A stretch of DNA of 64,000 nucleotides from Clostridium aceticum (GCF_001042715.1 NZ_CP009687.1:1107418-1171417), one strand, 5' to 3'; positions 8,645 to 17,587 are shown, numbered from the stretch's first letter. Made by a program: numbers and translations. The notes: generated from the letters alone by a model not told the origin.

Positions 8645-9430
8645 ATGGAAAAGTTCCTTGTAATTGGAGAGAGAATTCACTGTATTTCACCAGTAATTAG
8701 AAAGGCATTAGCTGAGAGAAATCCTGAGCCTATATTAAAAAGAGCAAAAGAGCAAATTGATGCTGGAGCAGATTATGTAGATGTAAACATAGGACCAGCA
8801 GCAAAAGATGGTGAAGAGTTAATGACTTGGGCTGTTCAATTGATTCAAAAAGAATTTGACAATGTTCCTTTAGCATTAGATACTATTAATAGAGCTGCTA
8901 TGGTAGCTGGATTAAAAGTATATAACAAATCAAGAGGTAAAGCAATCATCAACTCTGCAGATGCTGGTCCAAGAATTGATTTATTTGACTTAGCAGCAGA
9001 ACATGATGCAATGATTATAGGTTTATGTGCTAAAGAAGGTATCCCAAGAGATACTGAAGAACGTATTGCTTATTGTACAGAAATGTTAGAAAAAGCTATG
9101 GGATTAGGTATGGATCCAAGCGACATATTATTTGACCCGCTTTTCCTAGTTATTAAAGGAATGCAAGAAAAGCAATCAGATGTTTTAGATGCTATTAGAC
9201 AAATTACTGAAATGGGTCTTAAAACTACTGGTGGATTAAGTAACGTTTCTAATGGAGCTCCAAAGCATGTAAGACCAATTTTAGATTCAGCTTTTGCAGC
9301 TATGGCAATGCAATGTGGACTTTCTTCTGCAATCATCAATCCATGTGACAAAGAATTAATGGACACAATTAAATCTTGTGATGTTATTAAAAACAACATT
9401 CTATATGCTGATTCATACTTAGACTTATAA
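8645..9430 (+). CDS. acsE: Methyltetrahydrofolate:corrinoid/iron-sulfur protein methyltransferase
   Basis: This 261-residue pterin-binding (DHPS-like) TIM-barrel protein transfers the N5-methyl group of methyl-THF to the Co(I) centre of CFeSP. It begins with FLVIGERIHCISP and contains DAGADYVDVNIGPA near residue 40-50, the substrate-binding stretch PLALDTINRAAM, and LKTTGGLSNVSNGAP near 195, all characteristic of AcsE/MeTr. Length matches the roughly 262-residue family. The ATG at 8645 follows a GGGGGGTT site. Confidence 0.95.
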   Translation: MEKFLVIGERIHCISPVIRKALAERNPEPILKRAKEQIDAGADYVDVNIGPAAKDGEELMTWAVQLIQKEFDNVPLALDTINRAAMVAGLKVYNKSRGKAIINSADAGPRIDLFDLAAEHDAMIIGLCAKEGIPRDTEERIAYCTEMLEKAMGLGMDPSDILFDPLFLVIKGMQEKQSDVLDAIRQITEMGLKTTGGLSNVSNGAPKHVRPILDSAFAAMAMQCGLSSAIINPCDKELMDTIKSCDVIKNNILYADSYLDL

Positions 9431-9469
9431 TAACTTTTGTAATAAATATAAAAAAGGGGGTAACAACTT

Positions 9470-11596
9470 ATGAATTTGTTTAATATTATTTACACTGGTT
9501 CTAACCAAGCTTTAGCGGCAGCTGAAGGTCTGCTAAAAAAAGCTATCGAAGAAAAAGGTGTAGACCACAAAGTAGCTTTTCCAGAAACTGCTTATTCACT
9601 TCCTATCATTTATGCAGCAACTGGACAAAAAATGAACACACTGCAAGATTTAGAAGGTGCTATCGGAGTTGTTAAGAGCTTAATCGATGAACAACCTCGA
9701 CTAGAGCCAGCTTTAAATGCAGGTCTAGCTACAGCAGTTGCAGCAGAAATTATTGAAGCTGTTAAGTACGCTTTAAATGAAACACCTTATGAGGCACCTT
9801 GTACTGGGCATATCAGTGATGCGATTATCCGTTCACTTGGTGTACCACTTGTAACTGGAGATATCCCAGGGGTTGCCGTTGTTTTAGGAGAATGTCCTGA
9901 TAGCGAAACAGCTGCTAAAGTTATCAAAGATTACCAATCAAAAGGTTTACTTACTTTCTTAGTTGGAAAGATTATTGATCAAGCTATAGAAGCAAATGTG
10001 AAAATGGGACTTGAACTAAGAGTAATCCCATTGGGATATGATGTAACTTCTGTTATCCACGTTGTATCTGTAGCGATCAGAGCAAGTCTTATCTTTGGTG
10101 GTGTTGAGCCAGGAAAACTTGCTGAACATATGGAATATACTAAAAACAGAGTACCAGCTTTTGTTAATGCCTTTGGTCCTTTAAGTGAGTTAGTAGTTTC
10201 TGCTGGAGCAGGTGCTATTGCTCTTGGATTCCCAGTAATTACTGACCAAACAGTATTAGAAGTGCCAACATTATTATTAACACAAAAAGACTATGATAAA
10301 GTTCCTGCTACTTCATTAGAAGCTAGAGGTATCAAAATTAAGATTACAGAAATTCCAATTCCAGTTGGATTTGCTGCTGCCTTCGAAGGTGAGAGAGTTA
10401 GAAAAGACGATCTTAACGTAGAATTTGGTGGAAACAAAACTGAGTGTTGGGAATTAGTTAAAGCTAGAGATTTAGGTGATATCGAAGATCATAAGATAGA
10501 AATTATCGGACCAGACATTGATCAAATTGAAGGAACTCCTAAGCGTCTTCCACTTGCAATCATTGTTGAGGTAGCTGGTAAGAATATGCAAGAAGACTTC
10601 GAGCCTGTATTAGAAAGACGTATTCACTACTTCATGAACTATACAGAAGGTGTTATGCACGTAGGACAAAGAGATACTTCTTGGATCAGAATCAACCATG
10701 ATACCTTCAATGCTGGATTTAGATTGAAGCATATTGGAGAAGTTTTATATGCAAAAATGAGAGATGAGTTTGATGCTGTTGTTGATAAGTGTCAAATCAC
10801 TATCGTAACAGATCCTGAAAAAGTAGCTGCTATGAAGGAAACTCATGCTATTCCTAAGTATACTGCAAGGGATGAAAGACTTGCATCTTTAACTGATGAT
10901 AGTGTAGATACTTTCTACTCTTGTCTACTATGTCAATCCTTTGCTCCAGCTCACGTTTGTATCGTTACTCCTGAAAGACTAGGTCTTTGTGGGGCGGTAA
11001 GCTGGTTAGATGCTAAAGCTACTAAGGAGTTAGACCCAACAGGTCCTTGTCAACCAATTCTTAAAGAAGGTGTTGAAGACGAAGATAAAGGTATCTGGAA
11101 TTCTGTTAATGAGCACGTTGCTGAAAAATCACAAGGTGCTGTAGAAAGAATTACTCTTTACAGTTTAATGGAAGATCCTATGACTTCTTGTGGTTGTTTT
11201 GAGTGTATCGCTGGAATTATGCCAGAAGCTAATGGTGTAGTTATCGTAAATAGAGAGCACGGTGGAACAACACCTGTAGGTATGACCTTCGGAGAACTTG
11301 CTTCTATGAGTGGTGGTGGGGTTCAAACACCAGGATTCATGGGACACGGAAGATTCTTCATCTCTTCTAAGAAGTTCGCTGCTTACGAAGGTGGTCCAAA
11401 GAGAATCGTATGGATGCCTAAAGAATTAAAAGACTATGTAAGCGAAAGATTAAATCAAACTGCTAAAGAAATGTATGGAATAGATAACTTTACAGATATG
11501 ATCTGTGATGAAACTATCGCAGTTGATCCAGAAGAAGTATTGAATTTCCTTACTGAAAAAGGACATCCAGCTTTAGAAATGGATCCATTAATGTAA
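9470..11596 (+). CDS. acsB: Acetyl-CoA synthase (CODH/ACS alpha subunit)
   Basis: This 708-residue protein condenses CO, the CFeSP methyl group and CoA to acetyl-CoA. All A-cluster ligands are visible: Cys485, Cys488, Cys497 and Cys507 for the [4Fe-4S] cubane (CLLCQSFAPAHVC...LCGAVSW), and the Cys574-Gly575-Cys576 motif (TSCGCFECI) for the nickel pair. These sit a constant 21 residues below the numbering of the 729-residue Moorella enzyme. The N-terminal third corresponds to the CODH-contact domain, although the CODH gene acsA itself is not in the window. The ATG at 9470 follows AAAAAGGGGG. A hairpin follows the gene. Confidence 0.97.
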   Translation: MNLFNIIYTGSNQALAAAEGLLKKAIEEKGVDHKVAFPETAYSLPIIYAATGQKMNTLQDLEGAIGVVKSLIDEQPRLEPALNAGLATAVAAEIIEAVKYALNETPYEAPCTGHISDAIIRSLGVPLVTGDIPGVAVVLGECPDSETAAKVIKDYQSKGLLTFLVGKIIDQAIEANVKMGLELRVIPLGYDVTSVIHVVSVAIRASLIFGGVEPGKLAEHMEYTKNRVPAFVNAFGPLSELVVSAGAGAIALGFPVITDQTVLEVPTLLLTQKDYDKVPATSLEARGIKIKITEIPIPVGFAAAFEGERVRKDDLNVEFGGNKTECWELVKARDLGDIEDHKIEIIGPDIDQIEGTPKRLPLAIIVEVAGKNMQEDFEPVLERRIHYFMNYTEGVMHVGQRDTSWIRINHDTFNAGFRLKHIGEVLYAKMRDEFDAVVDKCQITIVTDPEKVAAMKETHAIPKYTARDERLASLTDDSVDTFYSCLLCQSFAPAHVCIVTPERLGLCGAVSWLDAKATKELDPTGPCQPILKEGVEDEDKGIWNSVNEHVAEKSQGAVERITLYSLMEDPMTSCGCFECIAGIMPEANGVVIVNREHGGTTPVGMTFGELASMSGGGVQTPGFMGHGRFFISSKKFAAYEGGPKRIVWMPKELKDYVSERLNQTAKEMYGIDNFTDMICDETIAVDPEEVLNFLTEKGHPALEMDPLM

Positions 11597-11606
11597 AAAT
11601 ACACAC

Positions 11607-11639
11607 ATAAGACTCCTACTTTTATAGTGGGAGTCTTAT
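11607..11639 (+). other. Stem-loop between acsB and gcvH
   Basis: ATAAGACTCCTAC (11607-11619) pairs with GTGGGAGTCTTAT (11627-11639), 13 pairs with one G-U. Only a weak AT-rich tail follows, so partial read-through into gcvH is plausible. Confidence 0.6.
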
Positions 11640-11663
11640 ACAAAATTTAAGGAGGGTTTAAAT

Positions 11664-12035
11664 ATGTATCCAGAAAATTTAAAATATCATAAAGAGCATA
11701 CTTGGGTAAAAGTAGAAGGAGATACTGCTTTAATTGGTATTAGCGATTATGCACAACAACAATTAGGCGAAGTATTATTTGTTGAAATGCCAGAAATAGG
11801 AGATGAAATTAAAGCTGGAGAAGAGTTCGGTGTAGTTGAATCTTCAAAAGTAGCATCCGACTTAATTGCTCCTGTAACTGGAGAAGTTTTAGAAATAAAT
11901 GAAAAACTAGATGATGAAGCTGAATATATAAATGAAGCACCTTATGATGCTTGGATCGTTAAAATCAAGTTAGCTGATGCAGCTGAAGTAGAAGCTTTAT
12001 TAAATGCTGAAGATTATCAAGGTGGATTAGAATAA
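11664..12035 (+). CDS. gcvH: Glycine cleavage system H protein-like lipoyl carrier
   Basis: This 123-residue protein has the complete GcvH fold pattern: HTWVKVEGDTALIGISDYAQ, then LGEVLFVEMPEIG and the lipoylation loop GVVESSKVASDL with Lys62 as the modified residue. In glycine cleavage the lipoyl arm shuttles the aminomethyl group between P, T and L proteins. No gcvP or gcvT is in the window, but lpdA (3928) and the lipoate genes lipB and lipA (19024-20569) are. Position after acsB is conserved in clostridial acetogens. The ATG at 11664 follows AAGGAGGG. Confidence 0.93.
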   Translation: MYPENLKYHKEHTWVKVEGDTALIGISDYAQQQLGEVLFVEMPEIGDEIKAGEEFGVVESSKVASDLIAPVTGEVLEINEKLDDEAEYINEAPYDAWIVKIKLADAAEVEALLNAEDYQGGLE

Positions 12036-12063
12036 TTTTTAACTTACTTAAATGAAAAACCTG

Positions 12064-12134
12064 TTTCTGCAAGGTAGACTCTAATGATAGGCCAATGTTT
12101 TAAAGATTAGCCTGAGGAATATACCTTGCAGAAA
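12064..12134 (+). promoter_or_regulatory. Long imperfect RNA hairpin upstream of the acsV-like gene
   Basis: TTTCTGCAAGGTA (12064-12076) and TACCTTGCAGAAA (12122-12134) are a perfect 13-bp inverted repeat enclosing 45 bases. Inside, CTAAT and ATTAG can form a second stem, and AGGC and GCCT offer an alternative pairing. There is no T-run, so it is not a classic terminator. It lies between gcvH and the start of the reductive activator and resembles a closed multi-stem leader. It does not match the cobalamin, THF, glycine or c-di-GMP consensus as I remember them. Confidence 0.6.
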
Positions 12135-12204
12135 TATTATTATGCTTTTTTATGATCCTATTGCCTCGCTTTATCCTGGCAAGTATTATTGGAGGGGTAT
12201 TCAG

Positions 12205-14148
12205 ATGATAAATGTAAAGTTTATACCAGCAGGAATCGAAATCAAGGCAAGAATAGGTGAGAGTTTATTGGAGATTGCTAGAAGGGCAAATGTCTTTATA
12301 GATGCCCCTTGTAATGGTAGTCTTTCCTGTGGAAAATGCAAGGTTAAAATTGTTGAAGGACAAGTTGATACGAAGACAAACCGTCACATTACAGCAGATG
12401 AGCTAAAAACAGGATACGTATTGGCCTGTGATACGAAAGTAACAGAAGACGTAGTTGTTGAGACGATTGAAGGACAATCCTCCTATCTAGCGGGGATGAA
12501 GATAGAAGATTTATCGGGACCAAGAGATCATGAGATTTTTGAAAGAGCAAAGGCTCAAGTTTTAGATAATGGCATGAAATTTTCTTCCTATGTAAAAAAG
12601 GATTATATTATGATAGAAGCACCTACCCTTGATGATAATATATCAGATTGGGATAGAATAAAGAGGCACTTAAGAAATCACCTAGGATACTCAAAAGTAT
12701 TCTGTAGATTACCTATATTAAGAAAATTACCTTCTATTTTAAGGGATAGTGAGTTTAAAGTAACCATCACCCATATACCTAGAGGAAAAAATAGAACAAT
12801 GATTGTCAATATAGAAGCTGGAGATACCACAGATAGACTTTATGGCATAGCACTGGATATTGGAACCACTTCAGTAGCTGCCTGTCTTGTGGATCTTTAT
12901 CAGGGTAAACTTTTAGCGAAGGCTTCAGCTGGTAATGCTCAAATGAAGTATGGAGCCGATGTTATTCATAGGATTATATATGCAACAAAAAAGAAGGGCT
13001 TGGAAGAACTAAGCCATGCCATCATACATGAAACCATCAATCCATTATTGGTAAAGATGTATCGTGATGCAGGCATAGACAAAGAAGAAGTAATTGCTTT
13101 TGTTGCAGCTGGGAATACAACGATGTCACATTTATTGTTAGGGATTTATCCTGACTACTTGAGACTAGAACCCTATATTCCTACATTTTCCAATGCACCC
13201 TTTATTAAAGCTTCTGAACTAGAATTAGAGATGAATTCTGAAACCTTTTTGTATATAACACCTTCTATAGCTAGCTATGTGGGGGGAGATATCACCGCTG
13301 GGGTTTTAGCTTCTGGAATATGGACTTCAGAAGAAAATGTATTATTAATTGATTTAGGAACCAATGGGGAACTTGTCTTTGGCAGCAAGGATTATATGGT
13401 AACCTGTGCCTGTTCAGCTGGTCCAGCCTTTGAAGGCGGAGAAATTAGTTGTGGAATGCGGGCTGCTGGTGGAGCCATTGAAAGAGTTGAGATAAACAGA
13501 GAAACATATGACCCCAAACTTGTGATTATAAATGATGAAAAGCCAAAGGGAATATGTGGATCAGGGATCATAGACCTTATTGCAGAAATGCTGAAAGCTG
13601 GTTTGATCGATAGAAGGGGAAAATTAAATAAAAATCTTGATAATAATAGGATACGATTTGACGAGTATAACATTGGAGAATATGTACTAGCTTTTAAAGA
13701 AGAGTGGGATATCCAAGAGGATATTACCATCACGGAAATTGATATTGATAATTTTATTAAGGCTAAAGGTGCAGTGTATTCAGGACTTTCTACACTGATT
13801 ACCAGCTTAGGAATGGATTTTTCTATTGTCGATAAGATATATATTGCTGGAGGTATCGGAAACAGCCTTTCTATAGATAGAGCTATAGAGATAGGTTTGT
13901 TCCCTGATGTAGAAAAAGATAAGTTTGTATATATAGGAAATAGTTCTTTGATGGGATGTTATCTTACACTAATGAGTGAAGATGCAAGGAAAAAGCTAGA
14001 GGAGATTTCAAATCACATGACTTATATAGAGTTAAGTGTTTATCCAACTTATATGGATGAATTTATTTCTGCTTGTTTTTTACCTCACACAGATATTGAA
14101 CGCTTTCCTACAGTTGAAAAAATTCTAAAAGATAATAAGATTAATTAA
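12205..14148 (+). CDS. acsV: Reductive activator of the corrinoid protein (RACo/AcsV-like, ASKHA ferredoxin protein)
   Basis: This 647-residue protein has an N-terminal plant-type [2Fe-2S] domain with Cys36, Cys42, Cys45 and Cys75 (APCNGSLSCGKCK...VLAC). A long ASKHA-fold ATPase part follows, with GIALDIGTTSVAACLVD near residue 212, VAAGNTTMSHLLLG near 311 and LIDLGTNGELVFG near 385. The family uses ATP to reduce inactive Co(II) corrinoid proteins back to Co(I); next to CFeSP genes the target is most likely AcsCD. I use the ATG at 12205, seven bases after GGAGGGG, rather than the upstream in-frame ATG at 12142, which lies just 3' of the hairpin and lacks a good site. A strong terminator (14175-14224) follows. 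Confidence 0.9.
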   Translation: MINVKFIPAGIEIKARIGESLLEIARRANVFIDAPCNGSLSCGKCKVKIVEGQVDTKTNRHITADELKTGYVLACDTKVTEDVVVETIEGQSSYLAGMKIEDLSGPRDHEIFERAKAQVLDNGMKFSSYVKKDYIMIEAPTLDDNISDWDRIKRHLRNHLGYSKVFCRLPILRKLPSILRDSEFKVTITHIPRGKNRTMIVNIEAGDTTDRLYGIALDIGTTSVAACLVDLYQGKLLAKASAGNAQMKYGADVIHRIIYATKKKGLEELSHAIIHETINPLLVKMYRDAGIDKEEVIAFVAAGNTTMSHLLLGIYPDYLRLEPYIPTFSNAPFIKASELELEMNSETFLYITPSIASYVGGDITAGVLASGIWTSEENVLLIDLGTNGELVFGSKDYMVTCACSAGPAFEGGEISCGMRAAGGAIERVEINRETYDPKLVIINDEKPKGICGSGIIDLIAEMLKAGLIDRRGKLNKNLDNNRIRFDEYNIGEYVLAFKEEWDIQEDITITEIDIDNFIKAKGAVYSGLSTLITSLGMDFSIVDKIYIAGGIGNSLSIDRAIEIGLFPDVEKDKFVYIGNSSLMGCYLTLMSEDARKKLEEISNHMTYIELSVYPTYMDEFISACFLPHTDIERFPTVEKILKDNKIN

Positions 14149-14174
14149 AGTGATATAAAAACTTTTTTATACTT

Positions 14175-14224
14175 AAAGATTTCTTTAAAGCGGTTGAAGT
14201 GCTTTAAGGAAATCTTTTTTTATA
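14175..14224 (+). terminator. Rho-independent terminator after acsV-like gene
   Basis: AAAGATTTCTTTAAAGC (14175-14191) pairs with GCTTTAAGGAAATCTTT (14201-14217), 17 pairs with one G-U and a 9-base loop, followed by a T-run to about 14221. It marks the end of the Wood-Ljungdahl transcription unit. Confidence 0.9.
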
Positions 14225-14287
14225 GAAAATATGTTATACTTAGTAGAGGGAACAGTATACTTGTAATGCCTAAAGGGAGGAAGAATA

Positions 14288-16009
14288 GTGAATAATAGTT
14301 ATGATTTAACCTTATCAGAGCATGGTTGTAAAGATTGTTATAAATGTGTTAGAAATTGTCCTGTAAAGGCCATCTATTTAAAAGAAAATACAACAGAAAT
14401 TTCTCCATCTCGTTGCATTGCCTGTGGAAAATGTTTTACTGTATGTCCTAGAAACAATAAAGCTATGGCAAATAGCTCTATTCGAGTAAAAGCACTTATG
14501 AATAGTAATAGAACTTTAGTAGCAAGTATTGATCCTACCTTTGTAGCTTATTTTGGGAAAAACTACAAAAAACTAATCACTGCTTTAAGAAAACTTGGAT
14601 TTCAATACATCGAAGAAACTTCTGTGGCTTCAGATATACTTTTTAATAAATATAAAGAAGTTTGGACAACGGACCAACAAAAGTATTATATTACTTCTAA
14701 TTGCTCTGCTGTCAACTTAATGGTTCAAAAATATTATCCAGAACTAATAAATTATATGTTGCCGATACTTCCACCCATGATGATTCATGCTAATTTACTT
14801 AAAGAAAAATATGGTTCCAAGTCAAAAGTAGTATTCTTTGGACCTTGTATAGCTGCTAGAATCGAAGCAAATGATGAGTCTTTACAAGAAATTCAAAAGT
14901 TAGATGCAGTCATGAGTTTTAAAGAGTTAAGAGAGTGGATCATCTCAGAAGGCATTACTTTAAAACGTTTAGAGGATGGGTGTTTTGATCAGGAAGGTTC
15001 AAAAGAAGGTAAGATTTATGCTGCTCTAGGACTACCTATAGTGGAAGAAGAATTATACGGGGGTAAAGATTTTATTAAAGTTCATGGGGCACAAAACAGT
15101 AGAGAAGTTTTAGACAGCATTAAACAAGAAGAATTAGATCCTGCTATCATAGAAATCAATTTTTGTTTAAATGGATGTATCGGAGGACCGAATTTTCATA
15201 ATGCTGAGGAAAATCTTTTTTCAAGAACAAAGCAAGTAAAACAATATGCAAGAAACACAGCAGGTACGCCCTCTAAAGAAGCAGTTGAATTTTCTGATGG
15301 GTGTCGTAGAAACTTCTTTGATAAGAGAGTGTGGAATGAGCTACCTAATAACTTGGAAATAAGAAAAATTTTAAAGGAAATGGGAAAGTTTAAAAAAGAA
15401 GATGAGTTAGATTGTGGTACATGTGGATATGAAACTTGTCGAGAAAAGGCCATAGCCATTTATAATGGCATGGATAAGACAGATATGTGCTTGCCTTATA
15501 TGAGAAAAAAATGTGAAACATTATCTAACTTAATATTTGAACATTCACCAAACTTTCTGTTTTTAGTCAATAGAAGTTTAGAAATTTTAAGCATCAATCC
15601 AGCGGCCATAAGACATTTAAACATTGAAAAAACACATGATAATAAATTGCACTTAACTACGGTACTGGACTGTTTAGACTATCTAGAAGTTTTTGAAACA
15701 AAACAAAATATTTCTGGGCAGAAGGTTTATCTAGAAATGCAAAATTTAACTGTAATGCAAAATTTGATTTATATTGAAGAACAGGATGCCATCTTAGCTG
15801 TTCTTAATAACATAACTACAGAGGAAGAAAGAGTAAAACAATTAATGGAAGTACGACAGAAAACTGGTGAAATGGTACAAAAGGTTATCAAAAAACAGAT
15901 GACGATTGCGCAGGAAATTTGTAGCGTTTTAGGAGAAACAACCGCTGAAACAAAGGTCATCTTAAAGAAATTTTTAGATTTAACTGTAGAAAAGTCAGGT
16001 GATGAATAG
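14288..16009 (+). CDS. Sensory-type [FeFe]-hydrogenase homologue with PAS-like C-terminus (HydS-like)
   Basis: This is a 573-residue protein. Residues 14-53 carry a two-[4Fe-4S] ferredoxin domain (CKDCYKCVRNCP, CIACGKCFTVCP). Residues 75-300 are hydrogenase large-subunit-like. All four H-cluster cysteine ligands have equivalents: Cys139 (TSNC), Cys187 (GPC), Cys293 and Cys297 (FCLNGCIGG). The proton-relay cysteine of catalytic enzymes (TSCC motif) is Asn138. Residues 376-401 form another CX2CX4C...C cluster site, and 415-520 look PAS-like. This layout matches group C sensory hydrogenases, which are thought to sense H2 or redox state rather than turn over H2 fast. The GTG at 14288 follows GGGAGG. 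The stop abuts the ATG of the SpoIIE-type phosphatase gene, implying one signalling unit. Confidence 0.85.
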   Translation: MNNSYDLTLSEHGCKDCYKCVRNCPVKAIYLKENTTEISPSRCIACGKCFTVCPRNNKAMANSSIRVKALMNSNRTLVASIDPTFVAYFGKNYKKLITALRKLGFQYIEETSVASDILFNKYKEVWTTDQQKYYITSNCSAVNLMVQKYYPELINYMLPILPPMMIHANLLKEKYGSKSKVVFFGPCIAARIEANDESLQEIQKLDAVMSFKELREWIISEGITLKRLEDGCFDQEGSKEGKIYAALGLPIVEEELYGGKDFIKVHGAQNSREVLDSIKQEELDPAIIEINFCLNGCIGGPNFHNAEENLFSRTKQVKQYARNTAGTPSKEAVEFSDGCRRNFFDKRVWNELPNNLEIRKILKEMGKFKKEDELDCGTCGYETCREKAIAIYNGMDKTDMCLPYMRKKCETLSNLIFEHSPNFLFLVNRSLEILSINPAAIRHLNIEKTHDNKLHLTTVLDCLDYLEVFETKQNISGQKVYLEMQNLTVMQNLIYIEEQDAILAVLNNITTEEERVKQLMEVRQKTGEMVQKVIKKQMTIAQEICSVLGETTAETKVILKKFLDLTVEKSGDE

Positions 16010-17185
16010 ATGAGGGGTCATATAGAAGTAGGTTTCGATTTATTGAATAAGCATAATGAGGAACTATGCGGTGATCAGATAGAGATTGTTAGAACAGAGG
16101 ATGCCACGATCTGTGTCTTATCGGACGGCCTAAGGAGCGGTGTTAAAGCCAATATATTAGCAACCCTAACAGCCAAAATCGCCTCTACTATGTTAAAGTA
16201 CGGTTCTGATTTATCAGAGGTTATCGACACAGTTACCAGTACCTTACCCATCTGCAAGGTGAGAGATATAGCTTACTCTACCTTTTCTATTCTATATATC
16301 AAAAACAATGGAGAGGCCTATATTGCTATATTTGATAATCCGCTACCTTTTTATTATTCAAAGGAAAAAAATAAGGTGACAAAAATGGAAGGAAGTACCA
16401 AAGTTATTAACGATAAGAAAATTACAGAAATTCAATGCAAATTAAAGGAAGGCGACTGTATCACTGTTGTTTCCGACGGTGTAATCCATGCAGGTGCAGG
16501 GGAAGTATTAAATTATGGTTGGGAATGGGAGCATGTGGCACAATATTTAGAGTCTTTATGTGGTAGTAAAAATGCTTTAATGATTTCTAAATCCTTGCTT
16601 ACTATCTGTAGTGACTTATATGAAGAAAAGCCTGGAGATGACGCAAGTGTACTGACTATCAAGGTAAATAGACCTAAAACCATTAATATATTTACAGGCC
16701 CTCCTATACTAAAGGAGAAGGATGCTGTCTTAGTAGAAAAGTTCATGGAAAGCCCAGGTAAAAAAATCATCTGTGGAGGAACTGCTTCTAATATTGTAGC
16801 TAGAGAGTTAAAAAGGCAGGCAAAGATGGATATAAAGACACTTACAAAAAAAGTACCACCGATTTCTTATATGGAAGGAATTGATTTAATCACAGAAGGG
16901 GTTTTGACAATGGATGAAACCTTAAATATTTTAAAAAATGTATTAATGCAAACTATATCCATAGAAGTAATGAAGGAATTACAAGAAAAAAATGGTGCCG
17001 CTATGTTAGCCAATAGACTGGTAAATCAATCTACACATGTAAACTTTTTTTTAGGTCATTCCTTAAACTTAGCCCATACAGAAAGTGGTAATTCTTCAAA
17101 ACTAGGAAAAAAGTTTAGAATTACTGGTGAAATGATCAATACTTTAAGAAGGCTTGGTAAAACAGTAAATGTATATTATTTTTAG
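16010..17185 (+). CDS. SpoIIE/PP2C-family protein serine phosphatase
   Basis: This 391-residue protein shows PP2C/SpoIIE features in its first 220 residues: ICVLSDGLRSGVKAN near 37-51, FDNPLPFYY near 105, ITVVSDGVIHAGAG near 147-160 and EKPGDDASVLTIKV near 205. The acidic residues in SDG and GDD are the expected metal ligands. The C-terminal 170 residues are not recognised. The ATG lies immediately after the stop of the HydS-like gene, so translational coupling is likely. In other bacteria group C hydrogenases are encoded beside such phosphatases, so the pair is probably an H2 or redox sensor with a dephosphorylating output; the target is unknown. Confidence 0.82.
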   Translation: MRGHIEVGFDLLNKHNEELCGDQIEIVRTEDATICVLSDGLRSGVKANILATLTAKIASTMLKYGSDLSEVIDTVTSTLPICKVRDIAYSTFSILYIKNNGEAYIAIFDNPLPFYYSKEKNKVTKMEGSTKVINDKKITEIQCKLKEGDCITVVSDGVIHAGAGEVLNYGWEWEHVAQYLESLCGSKNALMISKSLLTICSDLYEEKPGDDASVLTIKVNRPKTINIFTGPPILKEKDAVLVEKFMESPGKKIICGGTASNIVARELKRQAKMDIKTLTKKVPPISYMEGIDLITEGVLTMDETLNILKNVLMQTISIEVMKELQEKNGAAMLANRLVNQSTHVNFFLGHSLNLAHTESGNSSKLGKKFRITGEMINTLRRLGKTVNVYYF

Positions 17186-17250
17186 TTATCCTTTCTATAA
17201 CTAAAAAACTTATTTTATGAAAAATAGCCATCCCATGCTCAATATAAATA

Positions 17251-17287
17251 AAAAAACATATGTAGGGAACCCCTACATATGTTTTTT
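17251..17287. terminator. Bidirectional terminator between converging units
   Basis: A 17-bp perfect stem (17251-17267 with 17271-17287) with an AAC loop has an A-run on its left and a T-run on its right, so it can stop transcription from both the SpoIIE-type gene and the opposing His-rich gene. It overlaps the last codons and stop of the His-rich gene. Confidence 0.9.
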
Positions 17288-17587
17288 AGCCTCTATTAAC
17301 ATTTCATTAGCTTTTTCCATGAACTCTACTGCTTTTTGAATATTATCTGCAGCAGCAGCTTTATCCATGTTCTTTGCCTTCTCCACCCACTCTAAAAAAC
17401 TATCTTGATGGGTTCTGTTATGATTAATCCAATGCACTAACAATACTCTTAAGGTTTTTTCATCCTGACTCAGATGACTGTCATCTGAACAGCAGCCATG
17501 ATGATGATCGTGGTCGTGATCATGAGAATGTTCGTGAGAATGATGATGATGATGTTCATGTGAATGGTTATTATCGTTGCAACACAT
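17273..17587 (-). CDS. Histidine-rich small protein, putative nickel/metal store or chaperone
   Basis: This 104-residue protein begins MCCNDNNHSHEHHHHHSHEH and continues with HDHDHDHHHGCC, so roughly half of residues 8-37 are His, with flanking Cys pairs. The remaining helix-rich part (residues 40-104, ending EANEMLIEAKKHM) is conserved-looking but not a family I can name with certainty. His/Asp-rich tails are typical of nickel storage or delivery proteins. It is last in a minus-strand group with DUF3842 and CooT genes (19-base gap), and the neighbourhood encodes nickel enzymes (ACS) and CooC. Metal binding is an inference from composition and context. Confidence 0.75.
   Translation of the reverse strand: MCCNDNNHSHEHHHHHSHEHSHDHDHDHHHGCCSDDSHLSQDEKTLRVLLVHWINHNRTHQDSFLEWVEKAKNMDKAAAADNIQKAVEFMEKANEMLIEAKKHM

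Noticed and set aside
12064-12134. Cobalamin, THF, glycine or c-di-GMP riboswitch before acsV
   Set aside because: The conserved boxes of these classes as I remember them are absent; kept only as an unidentified structure.
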